64,000 nt of DNA, from assembly GCA_026874595.1 (NCBI GenBank), contig CM049316.1, positions 10,530,839-10,594,838 of the forward strand, written 5' to 3'. How positions within the stretch are numbered: position 1 is the first letter of the stretch; every line of letters starts with the position of its first letter. The position numbers were made by a program, and so were the translations under genes. Below, one piece after another: positions 47,800-60,200 of this stretch. The notes under the pieces are model-generated. The model saw only the letters and a program-made list of their open reading frames with translations, searched no databases and was not told the DNA's origin. This DNA comes from Sipunculus nudus (Eukaryota > Annelida > Sipuncula > Golfingiida > Sipunculidae).

Positions 47800-50700
47800 T
47801 ATCTATTTTAATCTAAAACTAGACACATTCTTAATCATAAAACCAATAGCACCTGAAGTGCTGCCATGGCATAGTTTGCACCATTGGTGTGGTTTGCACC
47901 CCAGGTACAAACCATGCCATAGACTATATTATACTAGAGGGTGTAAACTGTAAATAGGCAAGGTGGATTCCCTGTACTATTTGCATAGCAATTAAGGCAC
48001 AAAGAGCAATCAGACTTATCTTGAGCTGTGAATCACTACCCCCTCCAAGGATTATATAAAATTATTTTTAAATTCAAAGGCCCACTCGAAAATTCAAAAC
48101 TGGTTTTGGTTCCAGAAAATGATCCCTTAATAATAGCGGCACCAAAATGGATGTGCAAACCTCAGTTGAAATATTTATTTAGGCAAAAACACCGAGTAGT
48201 GTTATTTGGGCAGACTAAATTTGATATAAGTACATTTAAAATCCCCTTCAGATAACAGGTTTTATTGTTAAATTTTATGCTATGTCCATTTATGACTGAT
48301 GCTTATGTGATGTAATGGTTTTGCCCATTATTTGTACTTACTAAAATCTGTTGAGTTATGAAAGCATGTGTCAGGGATAATTTTATTGTTACAGACTTAA
48401 AATATTTCTTGTCAAAACAATTTAGATTGCCTTCCATTATCCACTACATTATTAAATTTTGTATACACTTTATCTCCAGCCCCCTGAATGATTTGATATT
48501 TTATATTCCTATATATTTTATTAAAATTGAATATTTTATATGCTATATAATATATATATATGTTATATAGACATGTTCTTACATAGAATATTATTAACAT
48601 AATAAATCTACAGTGAGTACAGTCCAAAGCCTTTATACAGTAATTCTTATTTATGCAAATGTAATTATGAATTATGAATTTTCATCAACCGAACAGGGAC
48701 ACTTGGCATATAGCAGTGATTTAAAACACTTTGTAAGATTGATAGGATGCCACAGATTTACTTAACTGCATTTGCTAAATTGTGAAGTACCTGTACTCTC
48801 TTTGACAAACAGTACCCCAGTACTGCCGAGCCTGTCCTTGATGAGTAGTCAAAAGTAACTACAGAGATGGTTTGCCTTTTGTTAAAGGAAACCTAACCCT
48901 CAAAATTGAAAATATTATGTTTGACCTCAGAAAGTGATATATTTGATTCAAACTCATTAACTGTATACTCCGCAGCTTTCTGCTTTGGTGTGGAGCAGTG
49001 GCACAAACTGCTCTTTTCAGCTGTTAGTTCATTTTGATTTAGTCATATTATTTTGTGGTACCAAATACTACTTTAACAGAGATAAGATCATTTGCATTTG
49101 GATGAATCCTACTATATAGTATATGACATAAGGAGGGCACGGGGGATCCAGGATTTAGGAAAAGGAGGGGTCCAACCCAGGAGGACTTATGATAACACCT
49201 AAATTAAAATGATTTCAAGTCCAAGAAAATTCCAAGAAAGGAGGAGCAGGCCACAAATTGGTCTAAAACCATTAAAAAAATGGTTGCAGTGGCTGAAAAA
49301 GGGGGTGTTCCTGAACCCCTGGACCCCTTTCCTGGTTCTGCTTATGGAGGGACATGGTCACTTCAGTGTGTTACAGTATCCTGGCCACTTCCTTGTGGCT
49401 ACAGGTCAAGTCACTGCCAAGCTCTCTCTGCAGATAGGTTCATGTCTCAGGACTGTCCTGGCCAGAGTTACATGTACTTTTGTGTTTCACTCTCCTGTCC
49501 TTGTCAAACTGTGACTGATTCATTCCTTACAAGCATTTAAGTTCACATATTTCCAAGTTTCAACTTGAGTACACTCTAAAACCTGGGCATTGCAATTTGC
49601 AGTGAATAAAACAGCATGGGCACATTTCTACTGAAGCCAGAAAAGTATAGGTTGGTTTCTCGGGCACCAAGTGCATCAATCTTGACTTCCTGGATCAGAT
49701 ATTTTTGGTTTCAGTAGAAATTTACTCATTTTGAGTTTCAGCTGCTTGGACATTTCTTTCATGAAAATAAAATGGTAAAATTTCAGTAAAAACTTCCCTT
49801 TGTTATGTTTTGTTTTTTCCTGTTAATCAATACAATTCTGTTATTTTCACGGTGCCCTGTGATCATGTGGTTTGTTAATCAGAAACCTAAAGTAAAAGGG
49901 TAAAATAAAATTGCCCACATGCACTGATTTATAAAATAAAAAGTGTCTGAGAAACATACTTTTTGCCTGATGGTTGTCACTTCAGTTTTCATTGAATCTT
50001 GTGTGGTCAGAAGTTTCGATAAATCTCTGAATGTACCATTTGCTGAAATCAACATTTACCAAGTAAAATCTTTTATACATATATTTAAAAATGCCCTAGG
50101 TAGTCAAGAATAATTAGGCCCAGGTGTATCAAATAAATACTCTTTAAGTACACCATAAGCTGAAATTCCCTGAAAACTGGCAAATCCTTGAATGTTCCTT
50201 AATGAGGTGGTAATACCAGGTGGAACAATATGTCTGGGAGATACAAGGCCTGACTTGCAGAAATTGAAACAATGGTTATGGTTGACTGCTTTTTGGTGCA
50301 CTCCAGCAGTGTTATATCAATTAAGTAAGTGAGTGGTTGGTTAATCTTGGCTAATTATATGTAGAATTATATGTGGAATTATATGTAGTGAAAACTACAT
50401 AGTACATGTACATGCATATAAATGCTGCACTCCTGATATCTCAGTATGTTTAATTAACTTTCAGAGTCATCTGACAGTGACATTGGGAGTGTATGTAGGA
50501 GACTACTAGTAAATCACAAGGTCAGCCTGGTGAGTTGTGTGTCTTTTTTTTAATTAAAACTCCAGAGGCATGTAAATTCTATTTTGGTATTGTTTTTTTA
50601 ATGATGAAGTGAAAGATTTAATAGATCAACAAGAGGAATATAAAATTTAGTTAGACTCATAATTGGTGATAGGCTATGCTGAACATCTGTATAAAGGGTA

Positions 50701-51225
50701 AATACTGGGAAATAATATCTGCAGTGATGAGATGTGCAAATTAATAATTTAAGTTAGGGATGTGGTAGCCATGTGATTGATTGATGTGCTGTTGATCAGG
50801 ATTTCAGTAAGTGCTGTTTACACTTCATGATCTCATAAATACAAATAATGTACATAAATTCTTTGAACAAGGTACTAGAAAACTGCAGCATCCTCTCAGA
50901 TATTTTGTCTGCTTGTATGAACATGTATATATTTAACCTGAGAAAGTGTCAGTGTTTGTAGGTATTCTGCTTACATCTGCTATAAATAAAGGCATTTATA
51001 GTCAAAAACTGTTCCCAAGAGGCAAAGGTTATCATTTTTTTTACTTTAATATATATATATATAGATCATTCAATATCAAAAGTGGCATTTAAATTCACAG
51101 TCACAGATTTAGGCAGTAACGGTACTAACATCACCAAGAACATCCAGATTTTATGTTGGTGCATTATGTGTTGTCATTTTTCGTTATTATTTGTCATGCA
51201 ATTCATGCAAATAGTGTTATGAATT
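47800..51225. other. Presumed IMPase leader intron or intergenic DNA
   Basis: AT-rich sequence with no coding signature. A small hAT-like MITE (about 49133-49345) lies in it; the open frames at 49209-49540 come from that element. Confidence 0.4.
49133..49345. mobile_element. Short hAT-like MITE, diverged
   Basis: The left part CGGGGGATCCAGGATTTAGG and the right part GGACCCCTTTCCTGG are roughly inverse. The interior shares GGGTCC and GGTCTAAAACC-type blocks with the MITE at 31814-32020. Boundaries are approximate. Confidence 0.45.
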
Positions 51226-51279
51226 TCAGGAGATTTGTAAATTTGACTCAACAAGGGACCACAGAGAAAGACAGTTGAG

Positions 51280-54200
51280 ATGGATCATGATATGGAAGAG
51301 TGTTACAACGCCACCCTGGAGGTGGCCAAAGAGGCCGGTGTGGTGAGTAAAACATTGTGCACAATACCAGTCTGGGACACGATGCTGGTGTAAAACACAC
51401 TTTAATGTCCCTGCAAAACAGAGAACTCTAGTAGGGCCTGCCTGTTTTCAGCAACCTGTGCAGGAGGATATCCTTTCACAAAACAAAAAATAAATACATA
51501 TAAACACAGAGATGAACAAACTGCAGGCCTATGGCCAAATGCAGCCAGCCATATGTGTTTTCATAGCTGGCAAAGATGTATACACAGAGATGTAATTCTG
51601 TTATACTCCATTAAATAAAGGCACAGACTGAGACTAGAGTATAATTCTATGGCCATGTTGTACAAAGAAATTGACAACAGTGATGGACAGCAAGTTTTCT
51701 ATCAGACAAACACGGAAAATATGAATAAGTTATTAAAGATTTGCCCATTTCAGATTAGATTCTTTCTTACACCCTGTAGGTTCTTGTCTATTTTGACAAA
51801 TGGCTGTAATTTTTTTGCAGATGATCAGAGAAGCGTTCAGTCAGGAGAAGAGAATAGAGACAAAATGCAGCGTGGCAGATTTAGTAACAGAAACAGACAA
51901 GGCAGTGGAGGATCTTATTATAAACACACTTAAAAAGAAGTTCCCATCTCACAGGTAAGTTTTGTGAAAAGCTGATGGTAAGCATGGGGGATTACATTTA
52001 TTCTTAATACAGATTAGAACTGGGTGATAAGCCTAAAACTAAATATAACCGTTAATGAATCAGTATGCATGATATCAGAACGATACAGGCAGTTCAACCC
52101 GCTATGATGTATGCTGTCTGTCTTGCTGCCATGTAATACAGGTTATACAAGCCCTGCAGCTTCCTGTGCTAACCAACTGGCCCCAGGGTGAAATGAAACG
52201 TTTCCTCAAGTTCCAGCCCAAAACTGCATCACTGTAACATTATCAATACATTACAAGGAAGACCTGCCTAAGGACCATGACACCAAGTATTGTCCCCTAC
52301 ATATTGTGTATGCATTATTATAAAACATTATTGTGTGTCAATGATGTTAAGGTAAATATCTGAGTGTCTGTATAAGTGGTTGGTAGCATGTATGATCATT
52401 TAATTAAAATATTGAGCCTCGTGGATTGTGTCTTCATGCACGTAGACCTATGGGCAGCCATTGCTGTCTGCGGTCCTAGGGGCTTACCTCAATTTAGGCC
52501 TGTATGAAGACATCATTAATGAAAGCAGTTATTAAAATATAAATATCGTTTGAATCAGATGATATAATATTTATATATTGTTATGCTATTTCAGTATTGG
52601 GCCAGGGAACATTCATATGATCCTTTGATGCAGGTTTAAAATACATCAAGATTCTGTTTGTACATTCATATCAATAACATGAAACATTCCCATTCTCAGA
52701 TATTATCATTGGGCAAACCTCCCTGAATCCATGCACTTTAGCAGTCATAATTGACTATACTGATCCATCCCTTCAGTTCCATTCGTGCAAGTCTGACTGT
52801 ATTCATCTTTAATTACAGAAACAAACTTGAATACCTATGGAGTACAGTGAAATTCTAGTGAGAGAACTACATGTACCACAGTACAAGCGCAAGCATTCTG
52901 ATATTCCTCATACAGTGAAACATTTTAAAGTACCATTATTTGTATGTCACCCAACTTGTATATTATAAACCTGTCTTCCTGATATAATATGGAATTATTT
53001 TTTGTTTTGTTTTCAGGGAGTAATTAAACATTTCTCAAAACTCAAATATTAACACAGGAAGTAAAAATGGAAAAAATAAACAGATGTTTATTAAAGTAAT
53101 TGTATTCCAAAAACGCTAAAATTATTCTGGTATTCTTTTGTATGTAGTTTTATAGGAGAAGAATCTGTAGCCGCCGGCCAAAAATGTGTCTTGACTGACA
53201 ACCCCACCTGGATTATAGATCCCATCGACGGAACGTCCAACTTTGTTCACAGGTAGTGGAAGCTTATCATTAATTGATCATTAAGTGATGAGGTTACAAT
53301 ATTAATTTCTGTTAGATGAGGGATAGCTTTATTCTTTGGAGCTGAGGAGGCAGGGATTAAATCAAGTTGAAGTAACCATGCTTATGAGACAGATCTGCTT
53401 TTCAAAATAAGTTGATACTTTGACCTTGAATCTATGACAAAGTTTTGGATACTTAGTAATTTAGAAAAATAGGAAAATTTTTTCAAAGAAAAAAATATTT
53501 TATATATCAGGACAACTGCTTTAATTGCTTGATTTTCAAAATATTATGTGATGTTGCAGTTCCCAGAGAAGGGATATTTATGATATCACATCTAGATTCA
53601 GTATATAAACTTTTGCATAGTGGTGAGCAATTACCTGCAAACCAAAACATGTACTGCTTCACCAGAAAAGTTTAAAAGATCAGATACCTTTATATAAATA
53701 TAAAGTAATTTAACAGAATCCTTGAATGACATAGTTCGCTTTTAGTCATCTGTTGTAATGACATACAATTTATTTTCATTTATGTTTGTATTTTTGATAG
53801 ATTTCAATATTTATATATGTATTTTTGACAGATTCCCATATAATTTTATGTATTTTGACAGAGTTTTATAATTATTTATGTATTTTGACAGATCTGTATA
53901 TTTATTTATGTAATTTGACAGATTTGTAAATTTATTTATGTATTTTTACAGATTTCCATATGTTGCTGTATCAATAGCATTGGTTGTCAACAAGAAGGTC
54001 AGTGATTATTTCAAAATTTAATCAACATGTGACTATTTTGAAATAAATAACTACTCAACAATGCAAAAACTTAAGGTTTTATAATTTGAAGGAGATTCCA
54101 GCACCTGTTAATTAATTATTCAGCTAATCATACCAGATTTTATCACACGTGTGATGACTTTTTGCATTTTGGCCATTTAGTTTGTCTTAATGTCACATTG

Positions 54201-57200
54201 AAAACTCTTCTATTCAGGTAATCAAATATTATCACTGCCCTTGCCTGTAAATATTCAGTCACAAAAAGATTTGCTTAACCTGGTCACTTTTCCATTGAAA
54301 CTTAGTTATTCTCAAATAGATAATCTAAATTCCTCACCTAAATGTATAATCAGTATTGAAAGAGTGGTCATTTAGCTTATAAAACCTAGGTTTTCTTTTC
54401 TATTTTAGATTCTAAAGCTATTTTAATGAGAGTTTTAGACTTATTTTATAAATACTTGTGGGCTGTAACTGATTCAGAAATCAGTTTTATGGAACATAAG
54501 AATCTGTGTTTATATAAATATGCTAATGGATAATATTTTGCGACATAATTTCAGACAGAGATTGGGTTGGTTTATAACCCCATCCTAGAACAAATGTTCA
54601 CAGCAAGGCCAGGCCATGGAGCCTTTTGTAATGGTGAAAGGTTAAAGGTCACGGGTAACAAAGGTCAGTCTCAAGATAAGTTTGGTTCACCTTGGCATGT
54701 CTAATATCTGTAAGCTTAAGTTACTGCAAGATAACTTTATACTTTAAAAAAATAAAAGCATTTATGTAGGTTTGTACTAATGTTATCTTGAATAGTCTGT
54801 GAACATTATGAATTTTCATAATAAATACTCCTAATGATGACATATTAAGCATTTGGATTTGCTTTCAGTATTGACATAGCCATTTCAACATGTCATGTTT
54901 TCTATTTTGTGTAATTTAATGCTATAGTTTGTAAATAAACAGATAAAAGTAATAAAAACAACATGTTAACTAAACTATCATTGTAACCATGATGCTGAAG
55001 ACATAAAATAATAATTTAAATGCAGGCTTAAATTTTCTTGATAAGACAGATATGACATATCTCTCAATGCCAGCAAATTAGTTTGTTGCTTTTTTAGGTT
55101 TATTTTTGGTGCTCCTAGGAATCTTTTATATGTATTACTTTTTACCAAAGATCTCAGTAAATCACTCATCTTGACTGAGTTTGGGTCCCAGAGAGTACCT
55201 GCTGTATTAGATTCAAGATTACGAACGATGAGGAAAATCATCGACCAGGCTCATGGGTAAGTGGTTTTCTGTATGCTTTTTCAGTTTTGTGCTATTCAAA
55301 AAATCTCCTTTTCACTTTTATATTGTCTTATAAAAGAAAAAGAAAAAAGTTACATAACTGTAAAATAAATATGTTATTCTAATTTCAAAATATGAAAATC
55401 ATAAATTTTGGCCACAGTATACAGAATAAAATTCAGTTATAAAAAAATAAATTCCATGTGTTTATATTGTCAATTTTTTCTGTTCTATTTTTTTTTTTTT
55501 ACTTTATATGAAGTAATTTGATAAACTAAAGGCAGATTTAGTTAATCAATATAAAGTATGTCAGTTTTAAAGGGAGCATTGAATGGACATAGACTTAAAC
55601 AAAAGGCATAAACTTTGACAAAAGGTGTTTATTTGCATTCATATATGTTTAAAATAAAATACAATAAATTTGTAAATGCATACATTGATTTGAATGCTTT
55701 ATCAAATCTATAAATTTAATAGAAGTGATTTTTGTGGCATGCTGTGGTTAGTAATAAGCTTTGTATTCTTCAATGTTGTTAACCAGAATCATTATTTGAT
55801 TTATGTGGATACCATTCTTTATATATATACGTGATAAAATGCTTTGTACCTGACTGTGAAGCCAAAGTGATAGGTACTCTGGTAAGATCTCCCAACTTTT
55901 AACTGCACCAAAGAACTGTGTTTGCTTGTTAACAGCTGGTAACAGGCTTCATGCACTACAGTAATGTTTTAACCTCAGGATAGAAAAAGAAAGGCACAAA
56001 CCTGTGCGCATGACTACAGCTTTCACCTTAATGATGTTACCTGGGTTTCAGTTACCTGGTACATCAAAATAACATACAAATTGATTATAATGCATACAGC
56101 ATCTCTCAGCACCTTTATCTTAGGCCAGCCTCCATCCATACATGGTAAAAAGGACTACATGCTGCTCTTAGGTTGAATCTGAGTTTGATAGCTCTCATTT
56201 GTGGTTATAATAACCTTTTGCAGTCTGTATGGGAGAAACAGGTTAACAAAATGACAGTATAATCTTGCAGGTTTTAGCACTGATTGTTTTATGCAAGGCT
56301 AGATAGTCTACGATTACATGAGATCCTTTATAAATGACTGCAGTATCACAAAACATTTAAGTATAGACATGTGCCCGGGCTTAATCTCAGCTTCTCCAGT
56401 GAAATATAGTCAAGAATGAAGTTACAGCATTTGTGAAGCTGGAATGATACAATATGAAAAAGACAATTTTCACTGTAAGAGTTTAGGTATATTACTTATT
56501 GCCCAATGTTGTGTTATTGCCAACAGGCTGTGGGAACTATTTAACCTGGACGGTAGGTATATTTATAGTACTGGGATCTCGGATTGTCGCCTGACAATTT
56601 TGTGTATTAACATGCAGTTTTGATGTAGATTAAATCCATTGTATTTAAGAGGATTTATCTTATAAGACATTTCAGGTGAGGAATATGCCCTCATGGTTAT
56701 GTCATTTATCTCTCATTTGTAGGCTCTGGGCTGAATAGTATTCACCACATTTTATAAATAGGCAACAATTTTAAACTTTCAGTTATACAACATTGGGCAT
56801 TGCTACAGTATATGATATACACATTTAACTGTTTGTTTGGCTTTATATTTTATTTTATAAAGAATTAAATGCAAACATGTAATTGTTTACAAGAATTTTC
56901 ATTATTATTATTACCAAAATTATGTCTTTTATGTGAATATTGTAAATATTGCTTGGTAACCAATACACTGGAATCTTATTAATTAAATGGAAGCTTTAGG
57001 GAGGAAATTATAGATATATAGGTTTGATTGGATGAGGTAAAATGATAGAATCCCTGAAGAAACACAATATGCAAGATAAGTATAAAGTACAGAAATGAAT
57101 TTTCAGTTTATAGAATACAGAGCAACCCAGTTTTATCAGAGGAATCTTGTTGCCTTGTAATTGCAGAATTCGTGATTTGGGTGCAGGTTCCCTCCACTGT

Positions 57201-60200
57201 TGTCAGGTAGCTTCAGGTTTAGCAGATGGTTATTACCACCAGCCGACCAATGCCTGGGACATCGCAGCAGGTGTCCTAATAGTAACAGAAGCAGGTGGTG
57301 TTGCCAGGTGCACATCAGGTACATCCCACTCTCCGAGCATATGATACTCTCCCATCCAAACTTATAGATTGGTACCCTGCTTTATTAATGTGGCTAAGTT
57401 CAGTGTATAACAAAGATAGGCTGACACCTAGATTTTCATTAATAGTGGGAGCATTAATGGAGCAGGGTACCAATCTAAAAACATAGGCCTGTACAACTCC
57501 TCAGATAAGCATGAATCTCATGTCAGATATGAAGTTATGCCCACTCTCCAAGCCTAAATCCTGTAAACTTTCAGCAAAAGTTTACCAACTTTGACAACTT
57601 TTTGCACATATGGCAATGTCCACTATCAAAGCATAAAGCTATGGGCATGTTTGGCAAGTTGCTTGGTTGGTTGTGAACAGAAGCTGGTTGCTGGATTGCA
57701 CTCAAATGCTAGTTGGTAAAAACAAAATGGCTTCTCTGAGATGAATATGCATATCTCTCAAGCTGAATATGCATTTTTCAGGACCATTGTAATTTGTGGT
57801 TGATTCATTTGTGCTTAGCTGATTCAGCTTGCTAAGGCTTAGGGATATCCTTCGTCCATTCAGTATGTCAGTCTTCATGCACATGTATATGAGTTATGGA
57901 GTTGACAGATTTTGCATGGCAGGTATGTAGACTAATAACTCTTACATTTAGTTAACAATTGTATGTTTAGCTCTGTTGAATTAATATGCACATAAAGCTC
58001 TGCCATGTTTGACTATAGTCTGCCTGCCTAGCCAGTGAATTGTTAGCAGGGCATGTATTTGTGTCTTTTAGGGCTATAAGCTTCTAGCTTGATATCATGA
58101 CAAGTTATGGTGAAATCTTAGAAATAAAAAATAGGTTAAAATGTTTTACATTCTACTGGATGTAGTTAAAAAGTGATAATGAGCACCATTAAAACCTTGT
58201 GACAGTGTTTGAGGAATCTTAACATACACCTGGCACAGGTCAATAACAGGAAAATAAGTAACCCAATTTTTTTAGCAACCCGGTGAGCTAATGCGATGGT
58301 GCAGCGTCGTCCGTCGTGCGTTGTCTGAACTTAAACCATAGCTATTTAAAAAAGGCAAGAGCTAGGATCACCAAATTTTTTGCAAATAATCAATCATCTG
58401 AAAAACTCTATCGGATTTTGTTTATTTTTTCCTAACTGCATTTTCTTAGATTTTATAGGGAAAAAAGCTAAAAAAGCTTTAAAGTCTTCTTCTCTGAAAC
58501 TGTCCAGCCAAATTGTCCAGTATTTCACAGAAATGATCCCTGGAACAATCTCTCTCAAATTTGTTCAAATGGTTCCAGTTTGGGGATTTTTGGCCAAGTT
58601 ACAGAAGGTTGAACTTAGTTATCTGTCCAAAAAAGCACACTAAAATTAAAATACCAGAAACGGCTAGAGCTATAATGACCAAATTTTATACCAATATTTT
58701 TCACATATATCATATCTGAAATTGAGGTATTAGTGGTGCCACCTACATTGATTTGTTTTTTACAAGCAAAAATGTAATTTTTAAACTCTTCTAGCTTATA
58801 CACTGATTTATGATGAAACTCTTTAGCTGATTGGTTTAAACTTTACAAGAATTATTCTTTGGTAGGGTTCTGCCAATTTTATAAGAATAGATTGGGTAAA
58901 TACGGCTTTAAAAAAGCATTGTAGCCAATTGAAAAAGGCTTTCTGTGTTTGAAAACAGATTTGACAACATGCTGAGTTTCAGCAGCCAAGTCAAGCGGTC
59001 ACTCAGTACAACCAGGTGGGGTCCAGACATCACCATGGCAACTGACCTAGCTCTGGCGGGTGTCTAGACTATGTGTCACAATGTGACACAATGTCTAGAC
59101 GCAGAATTCCCAGATTATTGGAACTATATCTTTTACCTGTTTGAAAAAAATTGGTTTGCGTTTTTAGCGAATCTGTGAGCATATGCAATTGTGTGGGGTC
59201 GTCCGTCCTGCGTCATAGCTATCTCAAAAAGGGCAGGGGCTAGCATCACCAATTTTTTTGCAAAAGATTTGTCATCAGTCATCATTTGTTTATTTTTTTT
59301 TCTAACTGCATTTTCATAGATTTTTGCACAGCGTCCATCTGTTCATCTGCCTTGGGATAAAAACACTCATATATCTGCATTGGTTGGACTTATTGACCTG
59401 AAATTTTGCAGGTTTATACATCCTTGGCAGCTTTCTTGATTTTAGGCAGGTGACGCCACCTACTTTCAAATTTATGCTGCAGACATCCAAGCTCATATGT
59501 CTGGAACCATTTGACCGATTGGGCAAACATTTTGCATGTTTATAGATCTCACATAGCTCTTCATCATATGCAAAACTGGTGGCGCCACCTGCAATCATTT
59601 TTGCACAGTATCCATCTGTTTGTTTGCCGTTGGATAAAATCACTCATACCTCGGCAGTGGTTTGACATATCTGCCTAAAATTTTGCATGTTTATACATCT
59701 TGGATAGCTTTCTTGCTTTTGTGGCAGGTTGGCGCCACCTACATTTATGTATATGCTGCAAACATTCAGGCTTATATTTCAGGACTGGTTTGACATATCC
59801 CCCTGAAATTTTGTGTGTGTATAGATCTCACATAGCTCTTAATCATAGACAAAAGTGGTGGCGCCACTTGCCACCTTTTTTGCACAGCATCCGTCTGTTT
59901 CTCTGCCGTGGGCTAAAATCACTCATATCTCAGTAGTGGTTTGACTTGGTCTGCCTAAAATTTTGCATGTTTATACATCTTGGACAGCTTTCTGGATTCT
60001 TTGGTAGGTGGTGCAACCTACATACACATTTCGGCTGAAGACATCCAGGCTATTATGCAACACACCTCACTCTATTTCCCCTTGCCACTCAATCCATGCC
60101 TTACTTCACCCGTCCCACTCTGATTTTGGCCGATTCAAGTAGTCGCTTGTTGACTACCCAAATTCTAGTTTTTGTGTTGTGTGCACCCATGCAAGAATTT

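Noticed and set aside
57167-57318. Exon 7a as a decayed exon copy
   Set aside because: It keeps exact length, phase, splice sites, W-D and EAGG with no stop, which argues for function, although it is the most diverged.
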